From Coprenecus sp902388455 (lineage in GTDB: Bacteria > Bacteroidota > Bacteroidia > Bacteroidales > UBA932), in contig OZ007032.1 in assembly GCA_963931615.1 (NCBI GenBank), forward strand, positions 1,674,001 to 1,738,000: DNA of 64,000 nt. The letters run 5' to 3'. Positions 25,039 through 33,448 of this stretch are shown here, piece after piece. Position 1 is the first letter of the stretch; the number at the start of each line of letters is the position of its first letter. The translations under genes were made by a program, and so were the position numbers. A model generated the notes under the pieces. That model ran no database searches. It worked only from the letters and a program-made list of their open reading frames with translations, and was not told the DNA's origin.

Positions 25039-26484
25039 ATGATTCAGTTCAAATTTCCTATTTCGGGCAAAACCCGCACAGAGCATGACCTGCTCGGATA
25101 CAAAGAAGTTCCTGTAGAGGCTCTTTTCGGCATACAGACCTTAAGATGCATTGAGAACTTCGATATAAGCAACTACCATCTCTGCGACTACCCCGAATTC
25201 ATCAAGGCTTTCGGCATCGTGAAGATGGCCGCCATCAAGGCCAACCATAAGCTCGGCCTCGTAAGCGACGAAGTAAAAGACGCTGTAGTTGCAGCCTGTC
25301 AGGAACTCATTGACGGCAAGCACCTCGAATTCTTCCCCATCGACATGATGCAGGGAGGTGCCGGCACCAGTATGAACATGAATGCCAACGAGGTCATCGC
25401 CAACCGTGCCCTCGAGCTCATGGGCCGTCAGCGCGGCGAGTACCAGTACTGCCATCCCAATGATCACGTGAACATGGCCCAGTCCACTAATGACGCATAT
25501 CCCAGCGCCATGCACCTCGGACTGTATTTCATCAATGAAAAAGTGCAGGCTGCCCTCAAGGAGCTGATCAAGGCCTTCGATGACAAGAAGAAAGAATTCG
25601 CCAACATCATCAAGATGGGCCGTACCCAGCTGCAGGACGCAGTGCCCATGACACTCGGCCAGTCTTTCGGAGCCTTCGCAGACGCCATGAGGCATGAGGC
25701 TGCCCGCCTTCAGAAAGCCGCTGATGAATTCCTGTATACCAATATGGGAGCTACAGCTATCGGCACAGGCATCACAGCCGAACCCAACTACGCCAAGTAC
25801 TGCACCGAGTATCTCCGCGAAATCTCAGGCCTGGACATCAAGCTTTCGAGAAATCTCATTGAGGCCACACACGACACCTCGTGCATGGTTGCCTACTCCT
25901 CAGCCCTGAAGTCCATCGCCATCCGTCTCTCGAAGATATGCAACGACCTGCGTCTGATGTCTTCCGGTCCCCGCACAGGTATCGAGGAGATCAAGCTGCC
26001 TCCCAAGCAGCCCGGTTCGTCCATCATGCCCGGCAAGGTCAACCCCGTTATCCCCGAGGTGGTCAATCAGATCTGCTTCAAGGTTATCGGCAACGACTTC
26101 GCAGTAACGATGGCCTCAGAGGCCGCTCAGCTCGAGCTCAATGTAATGGAGCCCGTCATGGTAGAATCCCTCGTAGAGTCCGCCACATGGATGGCACGTG
26201 CATTCAGCACCCTGCGCATTGAATGCATCGAGGGTATACAGGCCAACAAGAAGCACTGCGAGGAGCAGGTTAAGCACAGCATCGGCATCGTCACAGCCCT
26301 GAAGCCTTATATCGGCTATTCCAACTGCACTGAAATCGCCAAGGAGGCCCTTGAGAGCGGCAAGAGCGTGTACGATCTGGTTCTGGAGCGCAACCTTCTG
26401 ACCAAGAAACAGCTTGACGTGATTCTTAATCCCAAGAACATGATTCATCCGAGCATGATTGCAGACATCAGAAAGAATGACTGA
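25039..26484 (+). CDS. aspA: Aspartate ammonia-lyase
   Basis: A 481-residue lyase converting aspartate to fumarate and ammonia, a standard entry to anaerobic fumarate respiration. Family motifs are visible: GAGTSMNMNANEV near residues 112-124, TNDAYPSA near 154, and the mobile-loop signature GSSIMPGKVNP near 324-334, whose Ser is the catalytic base. An N-terminal extension (about 15 residues) precedes the RTEHDLLG motif. The AspA/FumC family can be hard to separate, but the length and the signature favour AspA. Its terminator appears to lie within the converging gene downstream. Confidence 0.92.
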   Translation: MIQFKFPISGKTRTEHDLLGYKEVPVEALFGIQTLRCIENFDISNYHLCDYPEFIKAFGIVKMAAIKANHKLGLVSDEVKDAVVAACQELIDGKHLEFFPIDMMQGGAGTSMNMNANEVIANRALELMGRQRGEYQYCHPNDHVNMAQSTNDAYPSAMHLGLYFINEKVQAALKELIKAFDDKKKEFANIIKMGRTQLQDAVPMTLGQSFGAFADAMRHEAARLQKAADEFLYTNMGATAIGTGITAEPNYAKYCTEYLREISGLDIKLSRNLIEATHDTSCMVAYSSALKSIAIRLSKICNDLRLMSSGPRTGIEEIKLPPKQPGSSIMPGKVNPVIPEVVNQICFKVIGNDFAVTMASEAAQLELNVMEPVMVESLVESATWMARAFSTLRIECIEGIQANKKHCEEQVKHSIGIVTALKPYIGYSNCTEIAKEALESGKSVYDLVLERNLLTKKQLDVILNPKNMIHPSMIADIRKND

Positions 26485-27607
26485 CCCCTGCGGTGACTGC
26501 CCACTGCCCACGGAGACCGAAACCGGCGTCCAGACGCAGCACCAGTCCCAGGAATGTGAAACGGTACCCTGCCCCGTACGTGGGCAGGGTATTTTTTATC
26601 CGGAGCCTCCCGAATGCAGGAAACACATTCCCGGCACCGGCCCATACCGCCACTCCATGCGAGCGGTAAACAGTCTGACGAAGTTCCACCTGGGCCGAAA
26701 GCAGATTGCGGTCCCGGTAACGTCCCTGATAATACCCCCTCATGCGCACATCTCCACCGGATTCCGGCCACATGGTCCATGGCGCCCCATCCGTAGACAG
26801 ATCTCCATACAGGTCTACAGCCAGGACGCCTCCGCTCCAAAGGCCGAAATACATATCCAGAGTCACCTTTGTCCGGAAGAAAGGAAGAGCTTCCGTAAGA
26901 GGAATTGACACTGACGGTTCAATATTCAGAAAGAGTCCCCGCGAAGGTACAGAAGCGTTATCCCTCGTATCCAGGTCCAAACGTGCTCCAGCCGTCAAGT
27001 ACTGAGTGAGCACCGGATGCCCGGAGACAGCCGCCGGGTCCGAAAAATCCAAAGCGTGATAATAATCATAGCCGGCAAAACCGCCGGTCTTCAGAATATC
27101 TCCCCTGTAAAGAAAATCCGCGCGGACACGGACACGGCGGGAAGTAAAAGAGCCACGGTTTGAATCATCCGCGGCACAGTCATAACCCAGACCCCAGAAA
27201 TAGCGCGGACTGCTGTTGACTCTCGCAGTATACTCTATTACAAACTTTCCCGCCGGTGCATACCGGACACCGGTTACGGCTCCCGCCAATGAAAGATTGG
27301 TAGACACCAGCGCCGCAACTCCGACCGAGGACATCGGAAGCAGAGTATCCGCGGAAGTCCTGTACCCACCCATAAAACCACCCATGGCCACTACGCCGGT
27401 CTCCTGCGTATACATCACTCCGAAAAGAGGCGTGACTTCAAAATTTCTATAATCCATGGGAATACGTTTCCGCGGATGCAGCCGGTAATACCTGTCCACA
27501 GTATCCTGCACCCGTGCAAGATACGCAGTATCCGGTTCCTGCGCTCCTGCCGTCATAATAAATAGCAGCAGAAATACAGCCGTCAGATATGCCGCGTTAC
27601 TGCGCAT
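26468..27607 (-). CDS. BamA/TamA-family outer-membrane barrel protein
   Basis: A 379-residue outer-membrane protein of the bacterial surface antigen (PF01103) type: a 16-strand barrel without visible POTRA repeats. A signal peptide (MRSNAAYLTAVFLLLFIMTAGAQ region) fixes the start at the ATG 27607; the frame is open further up but only across the preceding gene. Alternating Gly/aromatic strands fill the rest, and the last residues end in SHSF, with the terminal Phe needed for barrel assembly. It follows the PCMD gene by 7 nt. Its last 17 nt overlap aspA on the other strand. Confidence 0.75.
   Translation of the reverse strand: MRSNAAYLTAVFLLLFIMTAGAQEPDTAYLARVQDTVDRYYRLHPRKRIPMDYRNFEVTPLFGVMYTQETGVVAMGGFMGGYRTSADTLLPMSSVGVAALVSTNLSLAGAVTGVRYAPAGKFVIEYTARVNSSPRYFWGLGYDCAADDSNRGSFTSRRVRVRADFLYRGDILKTGGFAGYDYYHALDFSDPAAVSGHPVLTQYLTAGARLDLDTRDNASVPSRGLFLNIEPSVSIPLTEALPFFRTKVTLDMYFGLWSGGVLAVDLYGDLSTDGAPWTMWPESGGDVRMRGYYQGRYRDRNLLSAQVELRQTVYRSHGVAVWAGAGNVFPAFGRLRIKNTLPTYGAGYRFTFLGLVLRLDAGFGLRGQWAVTAGVSHSF
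26565..26597 (+). terminator. aspA terminator nested in the converging barrel gene
   Basis: A 9-bp perfect stem (ACCCTGCCC at 26566-26574 with GGGCAGGGT at 26582-26590), extendable by one T-A pair, has a 7-nt loop and a six-T run at 26592-26597. It lies 80 nt past the aspA stop and inside the coding sequence of the opposite gene. Confidence 0.75.
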
Positions 27608-27614
27608 CAGAGCC

Positions 27615-28583
27615 TCAATACAGCAGTTTGAAATTATCCACCCAGAAAGTATTGCCCAGGCCACCGTAAAAGGCCTCTCCGCTGGACGAGGATATCCAGA
27701 TTATTATATGAGTGGGCTCCTCATCGGGCGCAGCCCAGGCATTCTCCTGAATCGGGACTATCTGTCCACGGCTGTTGCGGCAGTAATAAACTATGCCTCC
27801 GTCATCATCATGCAGGTCCATTTCCGGAAGAAAATCCTCTTCGGCACTGATGTCTCCGTAGCGGACCGGTATTGTCTCGCCGTTTATCCATTCTGCCTGA
27901 TTGTCATAGAATCTTTTGAATGCAGTGCCTACCCTTGCAGCAAAGACATTGCCCTTATCATCCTCCTCCCGTCTCTGCAGAAAAACCGCTATAAAAGGAT
28001 AATCCCGGCCTCCTATTGTCTTCTTCGCTGAAAACCCCGTAGACCGTATTACTGTATGACCGACCTCTGCCTTGTAGTCATACTGAACTGCAGACGGGCG
28101 TCCTGTAAAAGGGACGCCGCAGTCCATCTTGGTGTATGCACTCTTGGTATCGCGGATTGGCTCATTGAAATGACCGGAAAGGACTGTTCCCTGCACTAGA
28201 ACCTCCATGTTTATCATTCCCAAGACTTTGACCTTTTCCATTATGACCGACAGCCTGGCACAGTAGCCGTCCCCCCTGGGCTCAGGGAACACAGAGTTGC
28301 TGCCTTTGACGATGCCCACCACATTGGCCATAACATTGCACGGCTGAAACACATCCTCCGCCCCTACAGGACATGGTTCCTGTCCCGAAAGGGTATCTCC
28401 TTCCGACAGTTTGTATATAGTTTTGATATTTCCTCCGATGATTCCCGACTCCTGAAGATTGTACACCCGCCAATTGTCGAAGCGGCCTTTCTCATTGATA
28501 AGGGAATCCGTCTGAGAGAGGGCCCGGAATGGAAAGAAGACGATTAGAGAAGCTGCAATACCTATTATTCTAAATCTTTTCAT
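27615..28583 (-). CDS. PCMD-domain secreted protein
   Basis: A 322-residue exported protein. The signal peptide ends near residue 25 (FRALSQ). Most of the rest matches the putative carbohydrate-metabolism domain (PCMD, PF13201), a jelly-roll fold known from gut Bacteroidetes; the FTGRPSAVQYDYKAEVGHTV stretch is typical. The ATG at 28583 is chosen because the signal peptide begins there; a longer frame to 28745 overlaps the divergent M6 gene. It shares a promoter region with that gene and an operon with the barrel protein 7 nt downstream. Confidence 0.75.
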   Translation of the reverse strand: MKRFRIIGIAASLIVFFPFRALSQTDSLINEKGRFDNWRVYNLQESGIIGGNIKTIYKLSEGDTLSGQEPCPVGAEDVFQPCNVMANVVGIVKGSNSVFPEPRGDGYCARLSVIMEKVKVLGMINMEVLVQGTVLSGHFNEPIRDTKSAYTKMDCGVPFTGRPSAVQYDYKAEVGHTVIRSTGFSAKKTIGGRDYPFIAVFLQRREEDDKGNVFAARVGTAFKRFYDNQAEWINGETIPVRYGDISAEEDFLPEMDLHDDDGGIVYYCRNSRGQIVPIQENAWAAPDEEPTHIIIWISSSSGEAFYGGLGNTFWVDNFKLLY

Positions 28584-28590
28584 ATTTTTG
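28583..28590 (+). promoter_or_regulatory. Putative -7 box for the M6 peptidase gene
   Basis: TATTTTTG lies 30 nt before the ATG at 28621 and touches the start codon of the divergent gene. Confidence 0.45.
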
Positions 28591-28607
28591 CAACAGTAAT
28601 CAGAGGG

Positions 28608-28615
28608 CAAATTTA
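28608..28615 (-). promoter_or_regulatory. Putative -7 box for the PCMD-barrel operon
   Basis: TAAATTTG on the minus strand, 24 nt before the ATG at 28583, within the 37-bp divergent spacer. Confidence 0.5.
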
Positions 28616-28620
28616 GAAAA

Positions 28621-30672
28621 ATGCGTTCAATCTGCTTCATATTTTTCCTTATCCTTTCCATGAGTACGGCCATGGCTGTCAAAGCGCCTCCGTACCCTAT
28701 CCTGGTGCGGCAGCCTGACGGCAGCACTATTACCTTGTATATCAAAGGAGACGAGTTTTTCCACTACGCCGTCGCCGATAACGGTAAAGCCATGGTCATG
28801 GATAAGGACGGATTCTACCGCACTGCCGAATTACCGTCCGCAGCTCTGGCTGCCGCCATCAGAGAACAGAACATCATGCGGTTCAATGCTGCCGGAGGCT
28901 TCAGACCGATAAACAGAGCCGCTGTGTCCTCATCCGTCAAAGCCCTGATTATTCCCGTTGAATTCAAAGACCGTTCCTTCTCGGTCAGCGCCCCGAAAGA
29001 ACATTTTCACAATATGCTCAACAGTCCTGGATACTCTGAGAACGGCGGCACTGGTTCGGCCAAAGACTACTTCGAGGCCAATATGCCCGGCATGCAGTTC
29101 GATTTTGATGTCGCCGATCCGGTAAGGCTGAGCAAATCATACGCATACTACGGGGAAAATGACCTCTCCACACCGTCCGTAATCACATATGACATGCGCT
29201 TGACAGAACTGGTGGAAGAAGCATGTTCCCTGGCGGACGCATCCGTAGATTTTTCCGCCTACGACAGAGATGGAGACGGCCAGGTAGACTATCTGTTCCT
29301 GTATCTGGCAGGATACAACGAGGCCGAAAGCGGAGACACCTATGCTGTCTGGCCACAGACCAACAACATTTATCAGGAAGGTATCCGCGCGGACGGCGTC
29401 CGGATCGGGCTTTTCGGCTGTTCCTCCGAACTCAGCGGAGGAGATCTGGGGCAGGACGGCAACAGCATTCCTTCGGGGATAGGAACATTCTGCCACGAAT
29501 TCGGACATTTTTTAGGCCTGAAAGACCTCTACGACACGGACTATGGCAATAGTGGTATGAGCAACTGCCTGTGGGGCAGGCTATCCGTCATGGATGAAGG
29601 CAACTACAACAACTCAGGACGCACTCCGCCCTATTTCTGCGCCATCGACCGGGAGCTGGCCGGCTCCGCCGACTACACGAATCTCACAATAGGGACAACC
29701 ATGTCCCTCGAGCCCATCCAGGCAAACGGCAGAATCATCCGCGTCCCGACCTCCAACAGCGGAGAATACTATCTTATAGAAAACCGCATCCAGACCGGAT
29801 GGGACGCTTACATCGAGGGTTCCGGCATGATTGTCTATCACGTTGACCGCTCCCAGAACATCGTAGACGGTATCACGGCAGCCGTCAGATGGACATCCAA
29901 TCTCATCAACGCCTGCGCTTCCCACGAATGTGCCGACCTGGTCGAGGCATTTCCCAACGCAGGCCATATCAGTCAGGTCTTTTTCCCCGGACAAGCCGGC
30001 ATTACCGAATTTTCCGCTGCCGGAGACCCGGCATTTATAGCATGGGACGGTACCCCGACAGGCTTCCGGCTGGCCAACATAATGCATAACGGTGACAACC
30101 TAACATTCGACATTCTGGAAGACGTGTCTGAAATCCTGCTCAGCCCCCTGTCTTGCCATATCAGGGCATACCAGAACAAAGCTGTCCTCGAATGGTCCCC
30201 GGGACGACCTGGAGACTACACCTGGGGAATCATCTGGGGCGAGGCCATTGCAGATGCCCCGGTATTCCAGGATACCGCCCTCATAAGCAGGTTCACGTTC
30301 TACAAGCTGCAGCCCAAGACAGACTACTACTGCAGTGTGTACCATATCGGCCGGCACAGTAACGGAGATACTGTATCCGTGATGTTCAGCACTCAGGCGC
30401 TCACGTCTCCATACCCATACATAATGCTCAAGCGCCATTATGAGGCAGGTGACACCCTGGAGATGGTCGTAAACAACATCACGGAGGAATGCAGATCTGT
30501 CATCTGGTACGTAAATGGATGGAGAGCAATCAGTGACAGGTATGTATTCAGAGAAACCGGAGAATACGAAATCAAGGCAATTCTGGAATATGCCTCTGAC
30601 GGCTCAAAAGAGTATCTGGTACGGAGGCTGACCGTAACCGATGCATTCATAAAAGATGAAGAGGAAGAATAA
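28621..30672 (+). CDS. M6-family secreted metalloprotease
   Basis: A 683-residue exported peptidase of family M6 (immune inhibitor A-like). The signal peptide covers about residues 1-19. A propeptide-like region precedes the catalytic domain, whose zinc motif HEFGHFLGLKDLYD starts near residue 291, followed by a Met-turn candidate LSVMDEGNYN. After about residue 500 come a fibronectin-type-III-like domain (SCHIRAYQNKAVLEWSPG start) and an Ig-like domain near the end. It overlaps the next lipoprotein gene by 17 nt. Confidence 0.88.
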   Translation: MRSICFIFFLILSMSTAMAVKAPPYPILVRQPDGSTITLYIKGDEFFHYAVADNGKAMVMDKDGFYRTAELPSAALAAAIREQNIMRFNAAGGFRPINRAAVSSSVKALIIPVEFKDRSFSVSAPKEHFHNMLNSPGYSENGGTGSAKDYFEANMPGMQFDFDVADPVRLSKSYAYYGENDLSTPSVITYDMRLTELVEEACSLADASVDFSAYDRDGDGQVDYLFLYLAGYNEAESGDTYAVWPQTNNIYQEGIRADGVRIGLFGCSSELSGGDLGQDGNSIPSGIGTFCHEFGHFLGLKDLYDTDYGNSGMSNCLWGRLSVMDEGNYNNSGRTPPYFCAIDRELAGSADYTNLTIGTTMSLEPIQANGRIIRVPTSNSGEYYLIENRIQTGWDAYIEGSGMIVYHVDRSQNIVDGITAAVRWTSNLINACASHECADLVEAFPNAGHISQVFFPGQAGITEFSAAGDPAFIAWDGTPTGFRLANIMHNGDNLTFDILEDVSEILLSPLSCHIRAYQNKAVLEWSPGRPGDYTWGIIWGEAIADAPVFQDTALISRFTFYKLQPKTDYYCSVYHIGRHSNGDTVSVMFSTQALTSPYPYIMLKRHYEAGDTLEMVVNNITEECRSVIWYVNGWRAISDRYVFRETGEYEIKAILEYASDGSKEYLVRRLTVTDAFIKDEEEE

Positions 30673-31096
30673 AATAGGACTTATACTCACAGTTGCCGCC
30701 ATTCTCACCGGTGCGGCCGCATGCAAGGACGACATCATCAAGATAGACTCCCTGGAAAAGGAAATTTTCCTCCGCGAAACAAGAGAAGGCATCTATCGCA
30801 ACGGTGCTCCTCTTTTCCTATACTCTGAAAGATATCACCAAAAAGCACATAACCAGGACCGTCTGCAGTTCCGCATGCAGACAGATGAGCAGGATACGTG
30901 CCTCAACATCATTCTGGACGCCATCCCCAGAAACGCAGGAGTACACATAACGACATCCATTGACTACCGCAGCCCCGGCGAGCTGATATCCAGCATGAGC
31001 CATCTGGAATGCTCCAGAGCCGACGATGACAAACTTTGGCTGTGGAGTTCCGGCAATCTTACAGGTATTATATTGGACATCAAAGATCTGAATTGA
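30656..31096 (+). CDS. Hypothetical lipoprotein after the M6 peptidase
   Basis: A 146-residue protein with a lipoprotein signal peptide ending in GAAAC (Cys23). The mature part is mixed charged and beta-prone with no recognised domain. It overlaps the M6 gene by 17 nt and is followed by a terminator hairpin, so the two form a closed operon; it might anchor, chaperone or inhibit the protease, but nothing in the sequence proves this. Confidence 0.6.
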   Translation: MKRKNKIGLILTVAAILTGAAACKDDIIKIDSLEKEIFLRETREGIYRNGAPLFLYSERYHQKAHNQDRLQFRMQTDEQDTCLNIILDAIPRNAGVHITTSIDYRSPGELISSMSHLECSRADDDKLWLWSSGNLTGIILDIKDLN

Positions 31097-31104
31097 CACA
31101 AAAC

Positions 31105-31146
31105 AGAAAGAGACCGTACCTTTGACCTTCGGCACGGCCTCTTTCT
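31105..31146. terminator. Terminator hairpin after the M6 operon
   Basis: AGAAAGAG and CCGT at 31105-31117 pair with ACGG and CTCTTTCT at 31133-31146 around a mismatch. It lies between convergent genes and may act on both strands. Confidence 0.6.
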
Positions 31147-31170
31147 ATACTAAGCTGAATACGGAATAAT

Positions 31171-31344
31171 TTATTTTGAGAATTCGATAGAAGCTTTCCT
31201 GAACTCCTTTAAAAGGTTAGTCAGCTCGAGAGACGCTTTGCGTGCACGTGTTCCGGCTGCCTTGTTACCTTTTTCTAACTGAGCGGTAGCATCTTTCTGG
31301 AAATTCTCAATTTCCGCATTGATTTTTTCAATAAGTTCTTTCAT
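31171..31344 (-). CDS. Histone H1-like protein
   Basis: A 57-residue protein starting MKELIEKINAEIENFQKDA and containing GNKAAGTRARKASLEL, which is the Bacteroidetes histone H1-like (Hc1, PF07432) family. It is Lys/Arg-rich in its C-terminal half and probably binds DNA as a nucleoid protein. Its small size makes it easy to miss. It has its own -7 box 29 nt upstream and stands alone on the minus strand between the M6 operon and marC. Confidence 0.88.
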   Translation of the reverse strand: MKELIEKINAEIENFQKDATAQLEKGNKAAGTRARKASLELTNLLKEFRKASIEFSK

Positions 31345-31373
31345 ATTTTTTGTTTAAAAATTATTAACGGGGT

Positions 31374-31381
31374 CAAATATA
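31374..31381 (-). promoter_or_regulatory. Putative -7 box for the histone H1-like gene
   Basis: TATATTTG on the minus strand, 29 nt before the ATG at 31344. Confidence 0.55.
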
Positions 31382-31413
31382 GTAAGTTTTTTCAAAACCT
31401 CAGCTATTTTTAA

Positions 31414-31421
31414 TAATTTTG
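31414..31421 (+). promoter_or_regulatory. Putative -7 box abutting the marC start
   Basis: TAATTTTG ends 4 nt before the ATG at 31426, which predicts a leaderless or nearly leaderless transcript. Confidence 0.5.
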
Positions 31422-31425
31422 CAGC

Positions 31426-32007
31426 ATGGATCTTCACTTCAGCATCAAAGAAATACTCAGCGCCTTCATGGTGCTGTTCGCCGTGATCGACATCACCGGC
31501 TCAACTCCGGTAATTATCGGACTAAAAGACAAGGGGCTCAAGGTAGAGCCAGGCAAAGCGGCCGTCCTCTCCACCGTAATATTCCTGCTCTTCCTGTTCC
31601 TGGGAGATGCCATTCTCTCCCTCTTCGGAGTAGACATCGAATCATTCGCCGTTGCCGGATCCATAATCATCCTTATACTTGCATGCGAGATGATTCTGGA
31701 TATCGAGATATTCAAATACAACGGACCCGGCGGTTCCGCCACCATTGTCCCCATCATATTTCCACTCATAGCGGGAGCCGGAGCCCTCACGACTGTACTG
31801 TCCTTAAGAGCTGAATACCACGTCGAGAACATCATCACGGCGATAATTCTCAACATGGTTATCGTATTTTTCGTGCTTAAGTACCTCAACCTGGCAGAGC
31901 GCATCCTGGGCAAAGGCGGCGTTTACATCCTGCGCAAGTTCTTCGGCATCATCCTGCTGGCAATAGCCGTAAAGCTGTTCACGACCAATATCGCCACACT
32001 GTTCTGA
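31426..32007 (+). CDS. MarC-family integral membrane protein
   Basis: A 193-residue protein of the MarC family (PF01914) with six hydrophobic segments. Family signatures include FAVIDITGSTPVIIGL near residues 19-34 and the central PIIFPLIAGAGALTTVL near 107-123. It has no established transport activity; early links to multiple antibiotic resistance were not confirmed. It converges with folE, 21 bp away. Confidence 0.85.
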   Translation: MDLHFSIKEILSAFMVLFAVIDITGSTPVIIGLKDKGLKVEPGKAAVLSTVIFLLFLFLGDAILSLFGVDIESFAVAGSIIILILACEMILDIEIFKYNGPGGSATIVPIIFPLIAGAGALTTVLSLRAEYHVENIITAIILNMVIVFFVLKYLNLAERILGKGGVYILRKFFGIILLAIAVKLFTTNIATLF

Positions 32008-32028
32008 TCTGAGTCTTCCCGTGCGGCA

Positions 32029-32628
32029 TCAGTGCAGGGAAACCCCTATCAGCCTCATGAACTCACTTCGGGTACGCTCGTCCTTGAGGAAACCGCCGGT
32101 GAACGCAGATGTTGTTGTAATGGAATTCTGCTTCTGCACTCCGCGTATCTGCATGCACATGTGGGAAGCCTCTATGACAACGCCCACACCCAGAGGATGC
32201 AGGGTATTCTGGATACAGTCGCGGATCTGGACGGTAAGCCTCTCCTGGACCTGAAGACGGCGGGCATAACACTCCACCACACGGGCAATCTTGCTGAGTC
32301 CGGTAATATAGCCGTTGGGAATATAGGCCACATGGGCCTTTCCATAGAAAGGCAGCAGGTGATGCTCACACATGGAGTACAGCTCAATATCCTTGACAAC
32401 CACCATTTGACGGTAGTCTTCCTTGAACATGGCCGAACGAAGGATCTCGGCTCCGTCCATATGGTAACCCTGCGTCAGGAACTGCATGCTCTTGGCCACC
32501 CTTTCCGGGGTCTTGAGCAGTCCCTCGCGTTCAGGGTCCTCCCCCAGCAGGCGCAACACTTCCTTATAATGTACAGCAAGTTCTTGAGTAACTTGCGGAT
32601 CGTATTCCTCTATTTTCTTGAATGCCAT
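32029..32628 (-). CDS. folE: GTP cyclohydrolase I
   Basis: A 199-residue type I enzyme that makes dihydroneopterin triphosphate from GTP, the first step of folate (and queuosine precursor) synthesis. The zinc site is visible in YSMCEHHLLPFYG near residue 94 and the later Cys/His-containing HMCMQIRG; GLSKIARVV and the SEFMRLIG end are typical. The ATG at 32628 is used; a TTG at 32652 would add eight residues. It is divergent from the ABC ATPase gene at 32721. Confidence 0.93.
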   Translation of the reverse strand: MAFKKIEEYDPQVTQELAVHYKEVLRLLGEDPEREGLLKTPERVAKSMQFLTQGYHMDGAEILRSAMFKEDYRQMVVVKDIELYSMCEHHLLPFYGKAHVAYIPNGYITGLSKIARVVECYARRLQVQERLTVQIRDCIQNTLHPLGVGVVIEASHMCMQIRGVQKQNSITTTSAFTGGFLKDERTRSEFMRLIGVSLH

Positions 32629-32720
32629 TTCGGTAAAATTTTTGAAGCGCAATATTAAGGAAAATGTTGTAGACTGCCAATAAATTATTACTTTCGAAGC
32701 CTGAATCTAACAACAGCAAT

Positions 32721-33437
32721 ATGGAGAAAGCAAGAGAGATTATCAGACTCGAGGACATCCGCAGGATATACCGGGTCGGCAATCAGGAGGTGAGAGCTTT
32801 GGACGGGGTCTCGCTTTCTGTCTACAAGAACGAGTACGTGGCCATCATGGGGCCTTCCGGCTCCGGCAAATCCACACTGATGAATATTCTGGGCTGCCTG
32901 GACTCCCCCAGCAGCGGTCATTATGTCCTCAACGGTGTGGACGTAAGCGAGATGGAGGACAGCGACCTGGCCGATGTCCGTAACCGCGAAATCGGTTTCG
33001 TATTTCAGTCATTCAACCTGCTTCCCAGATACAATGCACTTGAGAATGTCGCCCTTCCGATGGTATATGCAGGGGTGCCGGCACGGGAGCGCATGGAAAG
33101 GGCCGCCGATGCCCTGCGGAGCGTAGCGCTGGAAGAGCGTATGGACCATAAGCCCAATGAACTGTCCGGAGGCCAGAAACAGAGGGTGGCCCTGGCCCGC
33201 GCCCTGATCAACAACCCTTCCATCATCCTGGCGGACGAGCCCACCGGCAACCTCGACACCCACACTTCCATCGAGATAATGCGGCTGTTTGACGAGATTC
33301 ACCGCCAGGGCAATACGGTGATCGTGGTGACTCACGAGGAAGATATCGCGGCCTACGCTCACAGAATCATCCGGCTTAGGGACGGCAGAGTAGAGTCGGA
33401 TATGGAAAACAAGGAATACACCAGAACATTTAATTAA
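32721..33437 (+). CDS. ABC transporter ATPase (MacB/LolD-like), without adjacent permease
   Basis: A 238-residue ATPase of the lipoprotein-release/macrolide (LolD/MacB) group. Walker A GPSGSGKST is at residues 44-52, the signature LSGGQKQRVALARAL near 148-162, and Walker B IILADEPTGNLD near 170; the Q-loop and H-loop (THEED) are present. Such ATPases normally pair with FtsX-like permeases, but none is adjacent, so its partner is elsewhere. TACTTTCG at 32690-32697 is a weak -7 candidate. The adenosyltransferase gene follows 11 nt later. Confidence 0.87.
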   Translation: MEKAREIIRLEDIRRIYRVGNQEVRALDGVSLSVYKNEYVAIMGPSGSGKSTLMNILGCLDSPSSGHYVLNGVDVSEMEDSDLADVRNREIGFVFQSFNLLPRYNALENVALPMVYAGVPARERMERAADALRSVALEERMDHKPNELSGGQKQRVALARALINNPSIILADEPTGNLDTHTSIEIMRLFDEIHRQGNTVIVVTHEEDIAAYAHRIIRLRDGRVESDMENKEYTRTFN

Positions 33438-33448
33438 TCTACAATACA

